Below are positions 50,431 to 63,000 of a stretch of DNA of 64,000 nucleotides, piece by piece. A program made the position numbers and the translations under genes. The stretch comes from Serilophus lunatus (lineage: Eukaryota > Chordata > Aves > Passeriformes > Eurylaimidae), in the NCBI GenBank assembly GCA_013399895.1, contig VXBA01000416.1, forward strand, positions 1 through 64,000, read 5' to 3'. Within the stretch, counting starts at the first letter, position 1; each line of letters starts with the position of its first letter. Below the pieces are notes generated by a model that ran no database searches, was not told the DNA's origin, and worked only from the letters and a program-made list of their open reading frames with translations.

Positions 50431-50746
50431 GCTGGGGAGAAGCAGGCAGAGGGGGGGCATCCACAGTCTCCCATGGTGGCTCACCAAGAGAGCCACTACA
50501 CGCGTTGAAGCCCTACTTCTCTGGATGTGGCCGGTCATCGCCGCGGATGGGAAGTAGAGATTAGATTAGCGTTTTGCTTTTGTGTGGGCTTTGCTTTGCT
50601 TTGCTTTCATTTTTGCTTTAGTAAACTGCCTTATCTCAACCCACCGTTTGCCATCGTATTCTTTTCCCCTGCCTGACTTTTGGGGGGGGGAAAGGGGTTA
50701 AAGAGACTGTGGGCACCTGGTGGCCAGCCAAGGTTAACTCATTACA

Positions 50747-50960
50747 AGTATGCAGGGTTTCAAGAAAGAATTGCACAAATTCACAAAAGAAAAATCTAAT
50801 GGGGGCTACTGCTTATGAAGGCCCAGGAAACTACTGAACTGCTTGTCATTGAGTATTAGGAAAGTATTCAAGAGAAACATACCTATTTGTCTTAACATCT
50901 GTCATTGGACACTGCTCAAGACAGGATGGAAAGCAAGGTTAGCCTTTAGTTCTGATATTT
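50747..50960 (+). mobile_element. ancient CR1-like LINE, 3' segment
   Basis: It begins GCAGGGTTTCAAGAAAGAAT, then TTGCACAAATTCA (the GGGTTCAAAAAAGAACT...AAATTCAT block of old CR1 tails). It later has CTGTCATTGGACACTGCTCA followed by AGACAGGATGG, equal in order to the CATTGGCCACTGTC...AGACAGGATAC tail block. The piece between this and the 5' segment in related elements is partly missing, so a small deletion accompanies the LTR insertion. Confidence 0.65.
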
Positions 50961-53926
50961 CTTCTAAGTTTTTAGTCACTTTTCTGTTTGCAACACACCA
51001 CAAAAAATCCATTTCAGACTGTTATGACACAGCTGCAATGTTTTTATACTCTCACCACCACAACCATAGTGATCCAGATCGATGCTAGCATATGAAATCT
51101 GCTCATATCCTTGAGCTTTGGAAGGGCCATTCCCCAAATCAAGCCAGCATCTGATTAACTTTGGATATAGCAGTCATTGCCTTTTACAGGACTTGGTTTA
51201 AAATGATGTATCTGCTTAAGAATTTTGCTGAAAAAGGAAAACCAAATTATTACTTTGCTGATAGCAAACCTATCACATTTATATCTTGCAAGTGTAACAA
51301 ATCATCTCACCAAGCAATTGAAATATGTATGGGACTTAGTAACTCTTTTCCAATAATTTTAATTAATTTTCTCTCTGTTCTGTGTTTCAGACTGAGTTTT
51401 CTGCATCTAATTGGTAAATGCTGATAGGCTTTCTTATAAACATCATCATGTTTATTGTTTGAATTTTTATTTATTGCAGACTGACAGGGGCAGGGCTCAC
51501 TTTATGGAGTTGGAAGTTATTACCTAGCAAGATATAGGTTGCTGAATTAGAGGAAATGTTTCATCACAGGAAAAATTTTTATCCACAGTAAAGCTGGAGG
51601 AAAGATAATGGCAAGTCTGGGTAGTCTGGGTAAATAAAACAACAGAGATTTGCAAACAGACACAATCACATTTCTAGACTGTTCTATTATTTGTTCTCAG
51701 GATATATTTCATCACCTTCTTTTCAATTCCAGTGTTAAGCCTTTGAAGAGATGATTGCTTTATGCAAAGGATCCAAAATCAATGAAAAATTGCTGTGGAG
51801 TAAGGAAATGTGAAGAATTCCTGAGAAATTTACTGTTGTTAAATCCCACAAGTTTGAAGGAACATTTACTATTCTCCAGAAACTGACTGCTTTGAGAAGT
51901 TAAATCAGAAATGCCAGGAGCTATAGGCAGTTTGCCCAGGGGAAGTACAAGATCCCACTATCGCACTATCTACAGGTAACAAAGAATTCACAGAAAGCTA
52001 AAACCTCACATTTCCCTCCATTATCTCATGAGATGAGATGGCTATACCAGGCTGCTCTGCAGCCTGTCTGGACAAGACAAATTATCCAGCCCTTGAAAAG
52101 TTTTTATCCCAGGAAAATGGAGGTATTGAGACAGGGGACATGGTTCAGTCTATGAACTACAGTAATACTAATTGCTTCTTTCCTCCATGACACCATAAGA
52201 AAAGCAAACCTTTGGGTTTATGATGGTGGAGCAGGAGGGTCTGAATGTTCTTTCAACCTCTTCTGCATCTCTAAACCCCTCATGCCATTTCTAAGAGACA
52301 GAGGAGTGAAACTACTCCAGTTTTGAAAAAATTCTTTGAAATCTTAAGCAGACTGCTTAAGCTCACAGGCCAGCATGCTTCTGGCAGCATGGGATTTTTT
52401 AATTTCCAGTTCTGGGTTTTCAGCACAAAATCTTCTGCCAGGATCAACGTTCAGACAGCCTCTAGGCACTTCTCTAGAGATCCCATCAAACCTTCCTGTG
52501 AATGCAGATTGACTGCAGGCAACCCACATATATGTGAGCCAGAGGAAGAAAGCAGGGATCAGAAATTTGTCATTGTCAAAAATGAACGACTGGAGCCTCA
52601 AATATACTTCCATTCTGAGGACTACATTACAGTAGAGTTCACTATGTCTCTACATAACCATAGTATTCGAGTCTTTAGTTTAATCAGGGTAGAGCCATGT
52701 TTCATGCAATATTTTGAGATATGTCCTTTGTTCTTTTGGCTGGCAGATCACAGTATTACACTAGGACTCCAAACACATGCCCAGAGAGACCTTCTAAGCT
52801 TTTCACTGTCATGGGAGGACTTGCCATTTCTTAACCACGTAGATGTCTGCCTTGTCCCTTCATGCCCCAGCCACTCATCCCTGTGTAGTTGAAGCTGTGT
52901 TACGGACACTTGTATTCTGCATCGGGAAATATGTGATGAATCCCAGCAGGTAAGTAAAAGTACCTTCTAGGGCTCTCCTCCTTAGCAGTTACTGTGGGGC
53001 AACAAAGAATAAAAGGTCCTGACACAACACACATTTAATCTCATCTACTCTTATGCTTCATTACAAGCTACATTAGACATGCTTTCTGTACAAAAATAGT
53101 TCAACATTTACCCATATTTGTTGGCAGCTCTGGGACTCAGTCTGTTTTCAGTTTAACTCCCAGAGTGTCTCTTTTTCCCTACTCTCTCAGAGGGATGAGA
53201 TTGGATTTTTTTTTCCAGAACACCTACCACCTTGCGCAAGCCTGGACACAATTACCACACAGCAAAAGAGTCTTTGTGATGAGGCCCATGCAGTTTCCCC
53301 AGCCAGAAAGTGAGGGTGTCCAAGAAACTTCTCAAGAAGAGTTGCTACATTTCTGGGGCAGGCAGATCTGCTCAGACTTGTGGGCTTTGAATCTCCTGGC
53401 TTTTGATCCAGTCTACCTGTAAGCAAGGGTATCCAGGCTTTCTGGTCCACCCCTGCTGGCACTGCAGAGGATGAACACCTGTGTCATATCTGGAGCTATG
53501 AATCTGAAATGGCACTAGAAATGCCTACAGTGACTGTGGTCACAAGAGATGGACACAAGGCTGAGGTCTTAGCTGTGTCTTCTCCATGTGCTCTCTGCAG
53601 AGCCACAGGTATGTCTCCCACCTCTTACACTGACCTTGCCAGGCCAGTCATCATATCTTATACTCCCTGCTCCTCCTTTTTGCCCTTCAGTTGTCTCTTT
53701 CACCCCATATCTTCCACTGTTTCTGAACTGAGTCCTGTCTGTCTTCTCACTCACATTTCCTTGTTTTGCCATTCAAAACCTGTGGGACAGAGTTTTTCAG
53801 GTGAAGCAAAGTTTATGCAACAAGGCTGTGCAAAGTAACTGCAGCCTCCTCAAACATGCAATGACTGGTTCTTCTCATCTGATTGCTTCTGCAGCTTGGG
53901 TAAAGCCAAAGATAGGAGCTCAACAT
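50961..53926. other. unique non-coding DNA with one medium open frame
   Basis: Nothing recognisable except the open frame at 52389-52892 and a consensus splice donor, CAG/GTAAGT, at 52947-52955. Confidence 0.5.
52389..52892 (+). other. 167-codon open frame, unknown, possibly non-coding exon
   Basis: The first ATG of this frame (52389) sits in a strong start context (A at -3, G at +4), and the frame is open for 167 codons to TGA at 52890. The open stretch reaches back to 52323 without an ATG. The predicted peptide is Cys/His/Phe/Ser-rich, has no recognised domain, no signal peptide and no clear membrane segment. A perfect CAG/GTAAGT donor lies 58 bases after the stop. This could be the last coding part of an exon of an unannotated transcript, a lncRNA exon or chance. 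No repeat family is recognised in it. Confidence 0.15.
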
Positions 53927-54039
53927 CTGCTGCTGCCACTGTTGCTGCCACCGCTGTGGCTGCTGCTGCTTCTTGTTCTTCTTGTTCTTGTTCTTCTGCT
54001 TCTTCTTCCTCTTCTTTTTCTTCTTTTTCTTCCTCTTCT
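53927..54039 (+). repeat. CTG/TTG then TTC/CTT low-complexity tract
   Basis: CTG and CCACTG-like triplets pass into TTG/TTC and then TTC/TTTTTC repeats. The minus strand would encode a Glu/Ala-rich run and the plus strand a Ser/Ala-rich run. Both are products of the triplet repeat and are not called as genes. Confidence 0.9.
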
Positions 54040-57000
54040 AAAAACAGTATTATTTTATTGGCTGGTGCAGTGAGACACTGCAGAAGTGCCTGTTCGGTTT
54101 GACCAAACTTCACTGAGAGATGTTTTCCAATTGTGAGAGAATCTCATCTTTATAAAAATCAAGAACTATTTATTATGTCCAAACACTGGAAACAACAGCA
54201 TAGTTTAGTGATGATTTTCATACTTTAAAAGGTAAATTTCTAGCTGAGATATATAGTAATTATATTTGTACTTGTTTTGCTTAAATTAAAATCCAGCTCT
54301 ACTGGCTGCTCTTACTCCATTTGCCTTCTAGCATTGTTCTGAGCATCTTCAAAGTTGTAAAATGAGATGGCTCAACTGATGGCAGAAAAGCGGTTAACAG
54401 AAACAGAATACGAGAAACCCACTAACTCACTAATCACTTGTTAAAGTGACTGTGTCAGACCATAAATTGCAACTATCACATTTCCCTATAAACAGACTTT
54501 CCTACTCTCACACTGAAGGTTGACATCTGGGCCATGTTTGAAACATCACAAAATGGGTTACACATATCTTTTCTTTGAGATCAGAGAGACAAACCAAAGT
54601 AGATGAAGCAAAGGATGACATCCAGAATGGTTTTGGTCCTCAGTTTTCAGAACTTTCTGCAGCTTTCTGGCTCTTTTGGGAGACTGTATGCCAGAAAGTT
54701 CCTCTGCTTATTTAATCCAGTTTCATTCAAGAACACAAATCATTATGGGCAAATTTTCTTCTCTTTCTTATAGTAAAAGGAAAGTCACATTGAAGATTTG
54801 GCTCTGATGGGTACAATGCTTACTCTGTTTACTAAGCATCAACAAAGGAATGATTGGATAGTCACTTTATGATTTCACTTTTTGTGAGATCTACTCACAA
54901 GCACTCTCTTCTTGCTTTCTCTTTTCTTACAGCTGCTCTCTTGTCACACAATAATTTCTTTTCCTCTCTACTGAAATCATCTCCTTTCTTCCAGATATGG
55001 AACAAAATCACTTCTGACAGTCTTGAAGCAATAACAAAGTACTGAATTGAGATTGTTTCCTTATGACAAATGAAATAAGAATGCTAGTTACAGTGGAACA
55101 GATACGAGCAGCTTTTGGAAGTGTGACATAGTTTTTAAAACCTCATGTGTTAAATCCTGATTTCAGTGTTTGGGCTTGCATTTTAAAATACAAACTGCTT
55201 ATGCACTGAAAATTAAATTTAATAAAAAAAAGAATAGTCCTATCCAAATTTGGCTGTGGAGCCACTATTTCTCCAAATGATCATTTTCTCCTCCTTCTAC
55301 CTATACAGAATCTTTAACTTTAAATCTTTCTTGGTGCTTTATGTTGAGCAAGCAAATTGAAGTGCAGGTCAGATACGACCACAAACCATTTTGCAAAGCT
55401 GGTGAAACACAAATTTTCTGGTGTCTTCAGCAGAATACCATAAGTAGGTTCCACATTCAGAGACACTAGATGCAGTCTTGCTTTCTAGATTTGCAAACCT
55501 GTGACTAATCAAAATTCATTTATGGAGTGCATTGCAAAACCTGAAGCCAGATGTGTTTTGCGTTGTTTAGGGTTGATTGGGTACATTTAGTTGGAAAGCA
55601 CATTTTCTTTCTCTCTCTTCATTGGGCAATGTCTGCACACAAACATTCCTTATGCAATCTACAAACTGTCTTTGAAATATTAATTCTCCCCGTAGCTGAA
55701 CCCTTTAAATTTATAAATATAAACTCATGAAACTGCTTTTCCTAAGATACATGTAGGTATCTACACTTGGGGTACTCTATGCAGTCACATAACAAATCTG
55801 GTGATGAAAGAGAATTCACTCATATACTGTTTGCCTATACCTATTTGTCTTGAAGATACTAATCCGCAAAAAAACTCCAAACAGTAAAAAGATTGATTTC
55901 TATAATTTGGTAGGCTAAAATCATATCAGCTAAAGAACAGCAATGAATTCTGAAGCTCACTTAGAAATGTGCACTTGTATTTTAAATCCATAATCCCAGG
56001 CATACAGAAGCTAAATCATTTCGTGTCATTCTGGGCAAATTTTAAACAGACTAAGTTTTAGAAAAGCACATAGGAATAGAAAGAGTAATAACAATAAATT
56101 ATTTTTTGCATTTGAAAATCCACAAAGCAAATGTTTTTGGGCTTTTCCATACAGCAGGCAAATCCATCATTTTTCAAAACTCATCTCACACCATGAGTGA
56201 TTTCACCACAAGACTATGGGTTTATTACATTTCTTAAATTACCAAGTGTCAACTAGAGAATGTTTAATATCATACCTGACAGAGATACAGGAATATATAA
56301 AGCATTTATCAGTTAAGTTAGAAGCTATTGAATGGCATTTCTACTTCATTCTTTCATTCCTCAAGATTTTATCTGAAGAACTGCTCTTCGCAGTTAAGAG
56401 ACAAACCAATAACTACAGTAAGAAACATGCCTTGAATTACTTATATTATTTAAAACATTGCAGCCTATTATCGCTAAAGAGTAGAGCTGCACACTCATAC
56501 GCAGGGAACTGAATCAAAACTGTTGTTTCCTAGGTTTATATGCCAGTAAGAACTAGAGTTTTTTTCCAAGCTTGTGATAAGCTTGGCTGCTGTATAGCTC
56601 TTTGAAGAAAGAAAGGGATCATAACTGAAGCATGGTTGGAATCTATTTCATCCAGTCAGCTCAGGTTTGGTGTCACCCTTGTGCACTGATCAATACCTTA
56701 TGCCAACTTACTAACCCATTAGCCATGACAGGAGGCAATATTGTACCAAAAAAAGCACCAGCAAGACTCCTAATTTCACAAAAAACCCACACACTCTCCC
56801 ATTTCAGAAGTTAAACGCTTTATATAATAACTACTACATATAAAGTAAGTACTACAAGAAAAGCAAATCTCTGTGCACCCGTGTCCATTTTATAAAGTAC
56901 TTTGTTAAGCTCAAATAGGGTGGAGTAAATGGATAAATTAAAAATCTGTTTCACCTGTGTAATCTGCTTAAAATTATAAAATCCTTAATTTAAATGTTAG

Positions 57001-60000
57001 ATCTACTTGGTAGGATTGTTAGGGAATATATGCTCTGAGAAGTCTTTGCTTAATTGAGGTTTCCTCAAGAAAATACTTGTTAATGGCATTATTGTTTGCA
57101 AGTCAGATGTTTATAAAAGCTCTCCTCTTTATGATGAATAGCATGGGGCTAGTAATATGATCTCAAAAGTTCAGTTTATTTGTGAAATATCATCTATATG
57201 AGAAAACACTTACGCTACAGAGTTTTTTTCTGAATGACACTAGTCTCCTTTTCCCTGTACTCTTGTTTATTGCTGATAAATTTACTCAAGTACATGAAGC
57301 AAACAGAATTTCAAAGACAGAATGTGATTTCTGGTATTTGCATACTGTATGAGATGGTATGTCTCTAAACCACTGGTTGTTCTGTTTCTGTCTATACAAA
57401 GCTCACTTACAAAAGCTGAATTTTCTCATAAACATTCATATAGAAAGCAATAGTACAGTCAAAATTATATTAATTTTTAATTTTTCACTGTACTGTAATT
57501 TTCAGAAGAGTGCCAGAACAATGCAAAGTTAAATATCTTGAAAATATTAATTGTATGCACTTCTTGAAAATTTACATATTCTTAGCTACATATAATTCTT
57601 GTTAAGCTACAAATATATATATCTTTCAGGTTCTGACCTGGTGATCAGAAAGCATACGACATTATGCCTGGGCATCAACTCTTAGGATCCTGTAACATCT
57701 TTGTGAACTAGAGAAAAAAGTGATCATTCTTAAACCAGATACAAAGAAAGAGATATATGTGTTTACTGAACCTCTTCATTTATGCTGGAGTCTGGGCCTC
57801 ACTATTCCCTGTATTGTTTTTAAAGAAAGATACAAAACACAATACATAAAATGGTTAGTAAGCCTTCTGCCAAATAATTTTTGGACTAGAAAGCAGCACA
57901 GTTAAAATGTGTTTCTGAGAGAGTGCAGGTGTGTTATACTCAGCTGAACACATAACTTTCCCTGTGTATTTCTCTGTCTGTAGCCAAGCTGGAGCTCCCT
58001 GAGGAAAGAAGAAAGGAAAACTCATTGGAGACTGAGCATGAGTTAAATGGAAGAAGTAGTACTTTTGTGTTTTCTTCTTGTATTACAGTTGCTTTTCCTC
58101 TTTATGAAGAAAAGGCACAGTAGGTATCTTACTGGCTATTTTTGGGGGGAGAAAGGAGCAGAATGCTGCTTGGGTCGAAATGCCTCATGTCATGTACTGA
58201 CTGTGCTGCAGGACAGCCTTTTAGAAATTAGAAATAAATAGCAAAATTTGTCACTGCTTTACTCAAGGCAGAAATGAGAAAGTTGCTAGAGAACATGCAG
58301 ATTTCTACAAGACAATCAGAAAAAAAGGTTGCATGTTTTACATAAAACCACCCGTAGAAAGATAGAATCCGACAGTTTTATTTTGTATGGGTGAGCTCCC
58401 CATTGCTCTGAACTTTTTTCTTGTTTATCCAACACACTGCAAATGAAAACACCTTGGAGAAAGAATGCAAAAGAATTAAATTCACAGGTCTTTCCAGGCT
58501 CTACCCTTTCTTTCCTTTTGGACATTCATCCTCCTGGGTCACTGCAGGTACAAGGGGAAACTAGTTCTTGACTAGGATGGAGGACTGGTGAAGGTTGGTT
58601 ATTCCAAAACTGCTCAGAGACCATGCTAACAGCACTGGTATTTTCCTCAAGACCAACCAAAGGAGACAAGAAATGGACAGCAGCCACAGAAAGACAATAC
58701 TCCTTCAATGATGTAAATCATGAATTTAGTTTTTAGAATGTCTTCTGCTGGAATGCAGCATTACAAAGTGAAAACTTGCTTCACTGTATCTCCTTCCTTC
58801 TGCTATATATGCTTCCTTTCTTCATTCATAAAGAACTGACATTTACAACGTATTTTAAATTATTTAGGTTCTTTTATGTCTAAATATGCACATTTTCAAA
58901 AGAACTCCTTTCATTAAAATATAGAAAGCAAATAAATGCAATACATTTTGGGCATTACATCAGAAGGCTTTAGGTCTTTTTTTCCATGTCACGTCCTAAG
59001 GGGAGTAGACGTTAAATGTTATAGTTTGCATGGCAAACTCAGTACAGCTTTTCATCATCAGCAGTTCTCAAGGAAAGCTTAGTTTGGGAATGACAATCTT
59101 CTTGGTTGGTGCTCTGAAAGCAATCTAGACATTTCTCCACTAAATAATTCTGAACATGAGGAATATTCCTCCTATTGACATTGAATAAATTCCTGAATGA
59201 GCTCCTGAAGAACTTGTGCTGAAGATTGCTTTGAGATTTGTAAGATTAGTGTGTTTTTAAAGTGTGTTTTATGTGCGCCTGTACTGTGTAAATGTAAGTG
59301 TGTGTGTGCAAGCATAGACAAAAAAAATCCTCCTGGTCAAATGGAATATAGTTTGTGTTTTGGCTTAGATGGGCAAAGAGGAAATTAAATGCTTCGAAGG
59401 ATTATTAGAACATTCTAAAATCTGGAACATTTAAATGAGAATAGGAAAAATATGAAGCAGGAGAGGAAGATGAAAGAGAAAGGCATCCATGTAAAACTAA
59501 CCTAAACAGATAAGTGTCCTGCTTTCAGACTTTCAGTAAACAGTGACTGGCAGGGTTGGTCTTGACTGACTGCCAAATACGATGATTTTAAGACATGCAA
59601 GGCCTTATAACCCAAGAAATAGCTCAGAGGAGTTACTTAGCACTTTTCTCAAGCTCTCTCTTTCTCCTTCTAGTGCTAGCTTTGATATATTTTTTATATA
59701 TGAACACTTTTTCTACTATATACGTCCCTCGATTCCTAATTTTCATAATACAACTTTGCTTCAAAACATGTAGCTGTGTTAGGAATGAACTAGAAGCTGC
59801 AGCTCCTGAGAAAGGGGAGTAGGAGTATTCTGTCCCAGGCCAAAGATGAAGTAGGGTCAGTTTGGTTTTTGCTGTCTAGTACAAAACAATCATTTTTTTT
59901 TGCCAGGAGAGGATCTTCCCCGCTCCTTTTTTTTAAATGATGGTGAAAGTATCTGGAATGCTTTAAGATCTTTAAAGGATCTGTAGCTAGTATCCTTAAA

Positions 60001-63000
60001 ACTGACTCCAAAAGTTACTCTAGAACCTTTGGAATAGCATGTTTTAATAAGCATAGACAAGGCTGAATATGCTCTTAATATGCAGTAGATAGTTGTTAGG
60101 CTTTATTTTGGCCTCAAACTTATTGGGTAAACATCTGCCAAAATAAAACCTTGGCCTGCCAGAAAATGCTCAGAAAACAAAGACTACCATGTCCTGCAGA
60201 TTCTGCGACAAAGCCCTGAGTTTTGGGAGGTGTCTTCAGACCTGCAACACCTTTACTCCTCAGCACGTTATTGTACATAGTTTTGTGGTATTGTTCTTAT
60301 TTTGGCATCCTTTTCACACTTTTTTTACAGCTGGTTGAATTATTTTTCTTGGAAACTAAATACCTAGGAAACATTTCTTTTCCGTCACGGCTCATTATCA
60401 AAGTGAACATACATTTTTGTACATATCATAATAATTTACAAATTTTTTTTCTGGATGACTTAATGAAAAGTTAGCCATCAAGTTACTGATACATTGTTCA
60501 TATCAACTATTACATTTGTTTTCTATTCATAGTTCTTAAAATACCTTGTTTTTATGGGTTGTGAAATTTTGTTTTCTCAAGCATGAATACAACTGTAATA
60601 GACCATAGCAGTGTACTCATAGCTACTAGCCTTTCTTAAAGGCAAATAAAGCTCCACTCCTGCTCAAACAGGAATTCCTTTACTTTCAAATAGCAAGTTG
60701 TACTGGGGAATAAAATGTTTCAGCCGATTATCCAAGCCACTTTTGTTTTTATATTCCTTTGCTTAAAAGACAATGAGACTGCAACTGGATAACCAAGACT
60801 GCAGTCATTTTGGAAATGTTAGCTATTTTAGCAGTTGGGTTTTTTGGATTTGTTTCTAAAACAAAGAAGAAATTTTTATGGAGTTTATGAGGAGTTACTT
60901 CTTTCATCCAGTGTCTTGTGCCAAGGCATGGTAAATGAACTGTTGAATACTGAGTTTTAGATACTTTTTCTAGAACTAAAGGGTCACCCTTTGTCAAGGT
61001 GGTATGCATTGTGCTACCACCATACTTTCCCTATCAATGAGTCAGAGATGCCATCAGCAGCTGTGTCAGATGACTGGGACTATAGGCTGCATTTTTGCTA
61101 CATGAAGCAGATGCTCTTCTTTATTTAACATTGATTAAAAATCAATCTATTTTCTAAGTCTTCCCATCTGCAAAACATATAGGCTCAGGAAGTATGGTTG
61201 GGATTTTGATTAAGTACATGTTTTCCTTTCCTCTTCTTTTAAAGGTATGAACAAAACATACGGAAAAATGACACCCAAACTTCCGTGGTGTGTGAAGGTT
61301 TTGAAATGCTCAGCCAATTTTTTTTTCCTTTTTTTTCCCCTCTTCAGCCATAGTAGATTATTTCTTACATCTGGGTTTCAGGAGAAACAGGAAGCTGATG
61401 AGTCAAATGTCCACAGGGATTGCCCTTATGGATGTTTCAAAGATGTTGGCAAGTAAATCACTTCAGACCTCAGCTTTTGAGGCTTTGCTGGAGAATGCAC
61501 AGTTTAAACGCTTCAGAGAGGAGGAAGGCCCCTGGCAGGGGGATGGCCATTGCCATAATCGGATGATCTATAGTTACAGTTGCCTGAAGTCCACTCTTAC
61601 TGCAACTGTCAGTCCTTAAACACATCCCCCTTCCAGAAATATACTGATCTTCCTCAGTGACTTCATTAATGGATTGGAAAAAGATTGTGGAGAAAATACT
61701 TTATCTTCCAAGGTCATCATATTTTGAGATAGTTATTCTTATCTTCCTGAAAGAGAAAAGACAGTTTTAAGAGGGACTGCAATTTTTGTTGTGCTGTATA
61801 TGCTGATGTAGTTATTGACAGTGTTTGAAGGAATTTTGCTGCATCTTCCTGATGTGCTAGCCTTGCTGAAGGATGGGAAACCTCATGAACTAAACTAGGA
61901 TTTTATTATAGGGCTGCAGAAGGTAAAACTGGCTAAAAACCTACTCACAAATGCATTTCCCTGGGACAGTTCTCTTATTCTTTTGCAGCCAGTACTATGC
62001 ATATATTACAGTATAATTTCTATCATGTATTGAGGAATAATTAAAAGTCAATTAAAACCAGCTTTCTCACCAGCACTTGCACTGAATAAACAGGAAACTT
62101 TGAGTTGCATAGTGACGAATACTCAGTACTGAGATAACTACTTTATGAAAAAACTGCCATGAGCAGAATTTTTGTATGAAGTCATTTATTTATGACTCAG
62201 TTAAATTCAGTGTCTAAATATTAGGTAAAATAGTAGGACAATGCTTAGTTTGAGTAGTGTTAGCTTTGGAGAGCCTAGTGAAGGATGTTTTATATGAGCT
62301 ATTGTAACAAATCTGTATTTAATATAGGAAAAGGAAGAATAGAAGAACCCAACTGGCCCATTAGAGATGATCAGTTTGGAGATTCACAGTTTCATTCTAA
62401 GGGTCAGTAAAATATGCCTTGAACACATCAAATCTCAGGTCTGATGCATGTCATTCTAGGATCAGCACATGAAATATATTACCTCATGTTTCTTTCCCTT
62501 TCTCCAACAAAAAGTAGAGAAGCTGGAAGTCTGGGTAAATAAGAGTCATATATATTAAATAGTTCAGGAGGAAGCTGTTTGCACTAAAAATATGAAAAAT
62601 CCCAAATGGTGGATGTTTTGGTGTTTAGTTAAAAACAGAGCAAAAGTGGAAATCCAACTTGATTTTTTCTTTTGGTACCTTAAAATTATAATCACTCAGC
62701 TTTTTTTTAAGGTATTTGAGCCATATCTTACTCTTTAAATTGTTTTTTATAATTGTTGTTTTTTCCTTTTTTGTACAATGGCATTATAAATGATGGGAAA
62801 TATTCTTTTGTAAAACTGCAATATGATGTAGAATTTTGAAAATGTAGTATACATAGTTGAAGAACCAAACATGAAATCAACAGAGAACCTGTCTACAGGC
62901 ATGTTTTCCCATACGAATGCAACAGATAAAAAAATCTAATAAATCCATTCATCTAAAACCACTTTAAATATCTGAGTTGATCAGCAGTTTCACTGATGTG

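Larger units (their letters stand above)
50140..50746 (+). mobile_element. LTR of an avian endogenous retrovirus, related to family B (copy B2)
   Basis: It shares the GGGAGGGGACACA block, the CCAAACTGACCAAAGG block and ATTCCATACTATATGACGTC with copy B1 (4030-4628). It keeps a perfect CRE palindrome (50410-50417) and a TATA box (50425-50430), and ends AGGTTAACTCATTACA. A pyrimidine-rich GCTTT repeat (about 50585-50620) precedes the R/U5 part, and a G run lies at about 50683-50691. Its 3' end differs from that of B1, so it is a sister subfamily rather than the same one. The start could lie anywhere between about 50110 and 50176, and I could not identify a target duplication. No internal genes are seen, so it is probably a solo LTR. 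Confidence 0.75.

Noticed and set aside
53850..54113. Glu/Ala-rich 87-codon minus-strand frame
   Set aside because: It encodes a triplet-repeat low-complexity tract.
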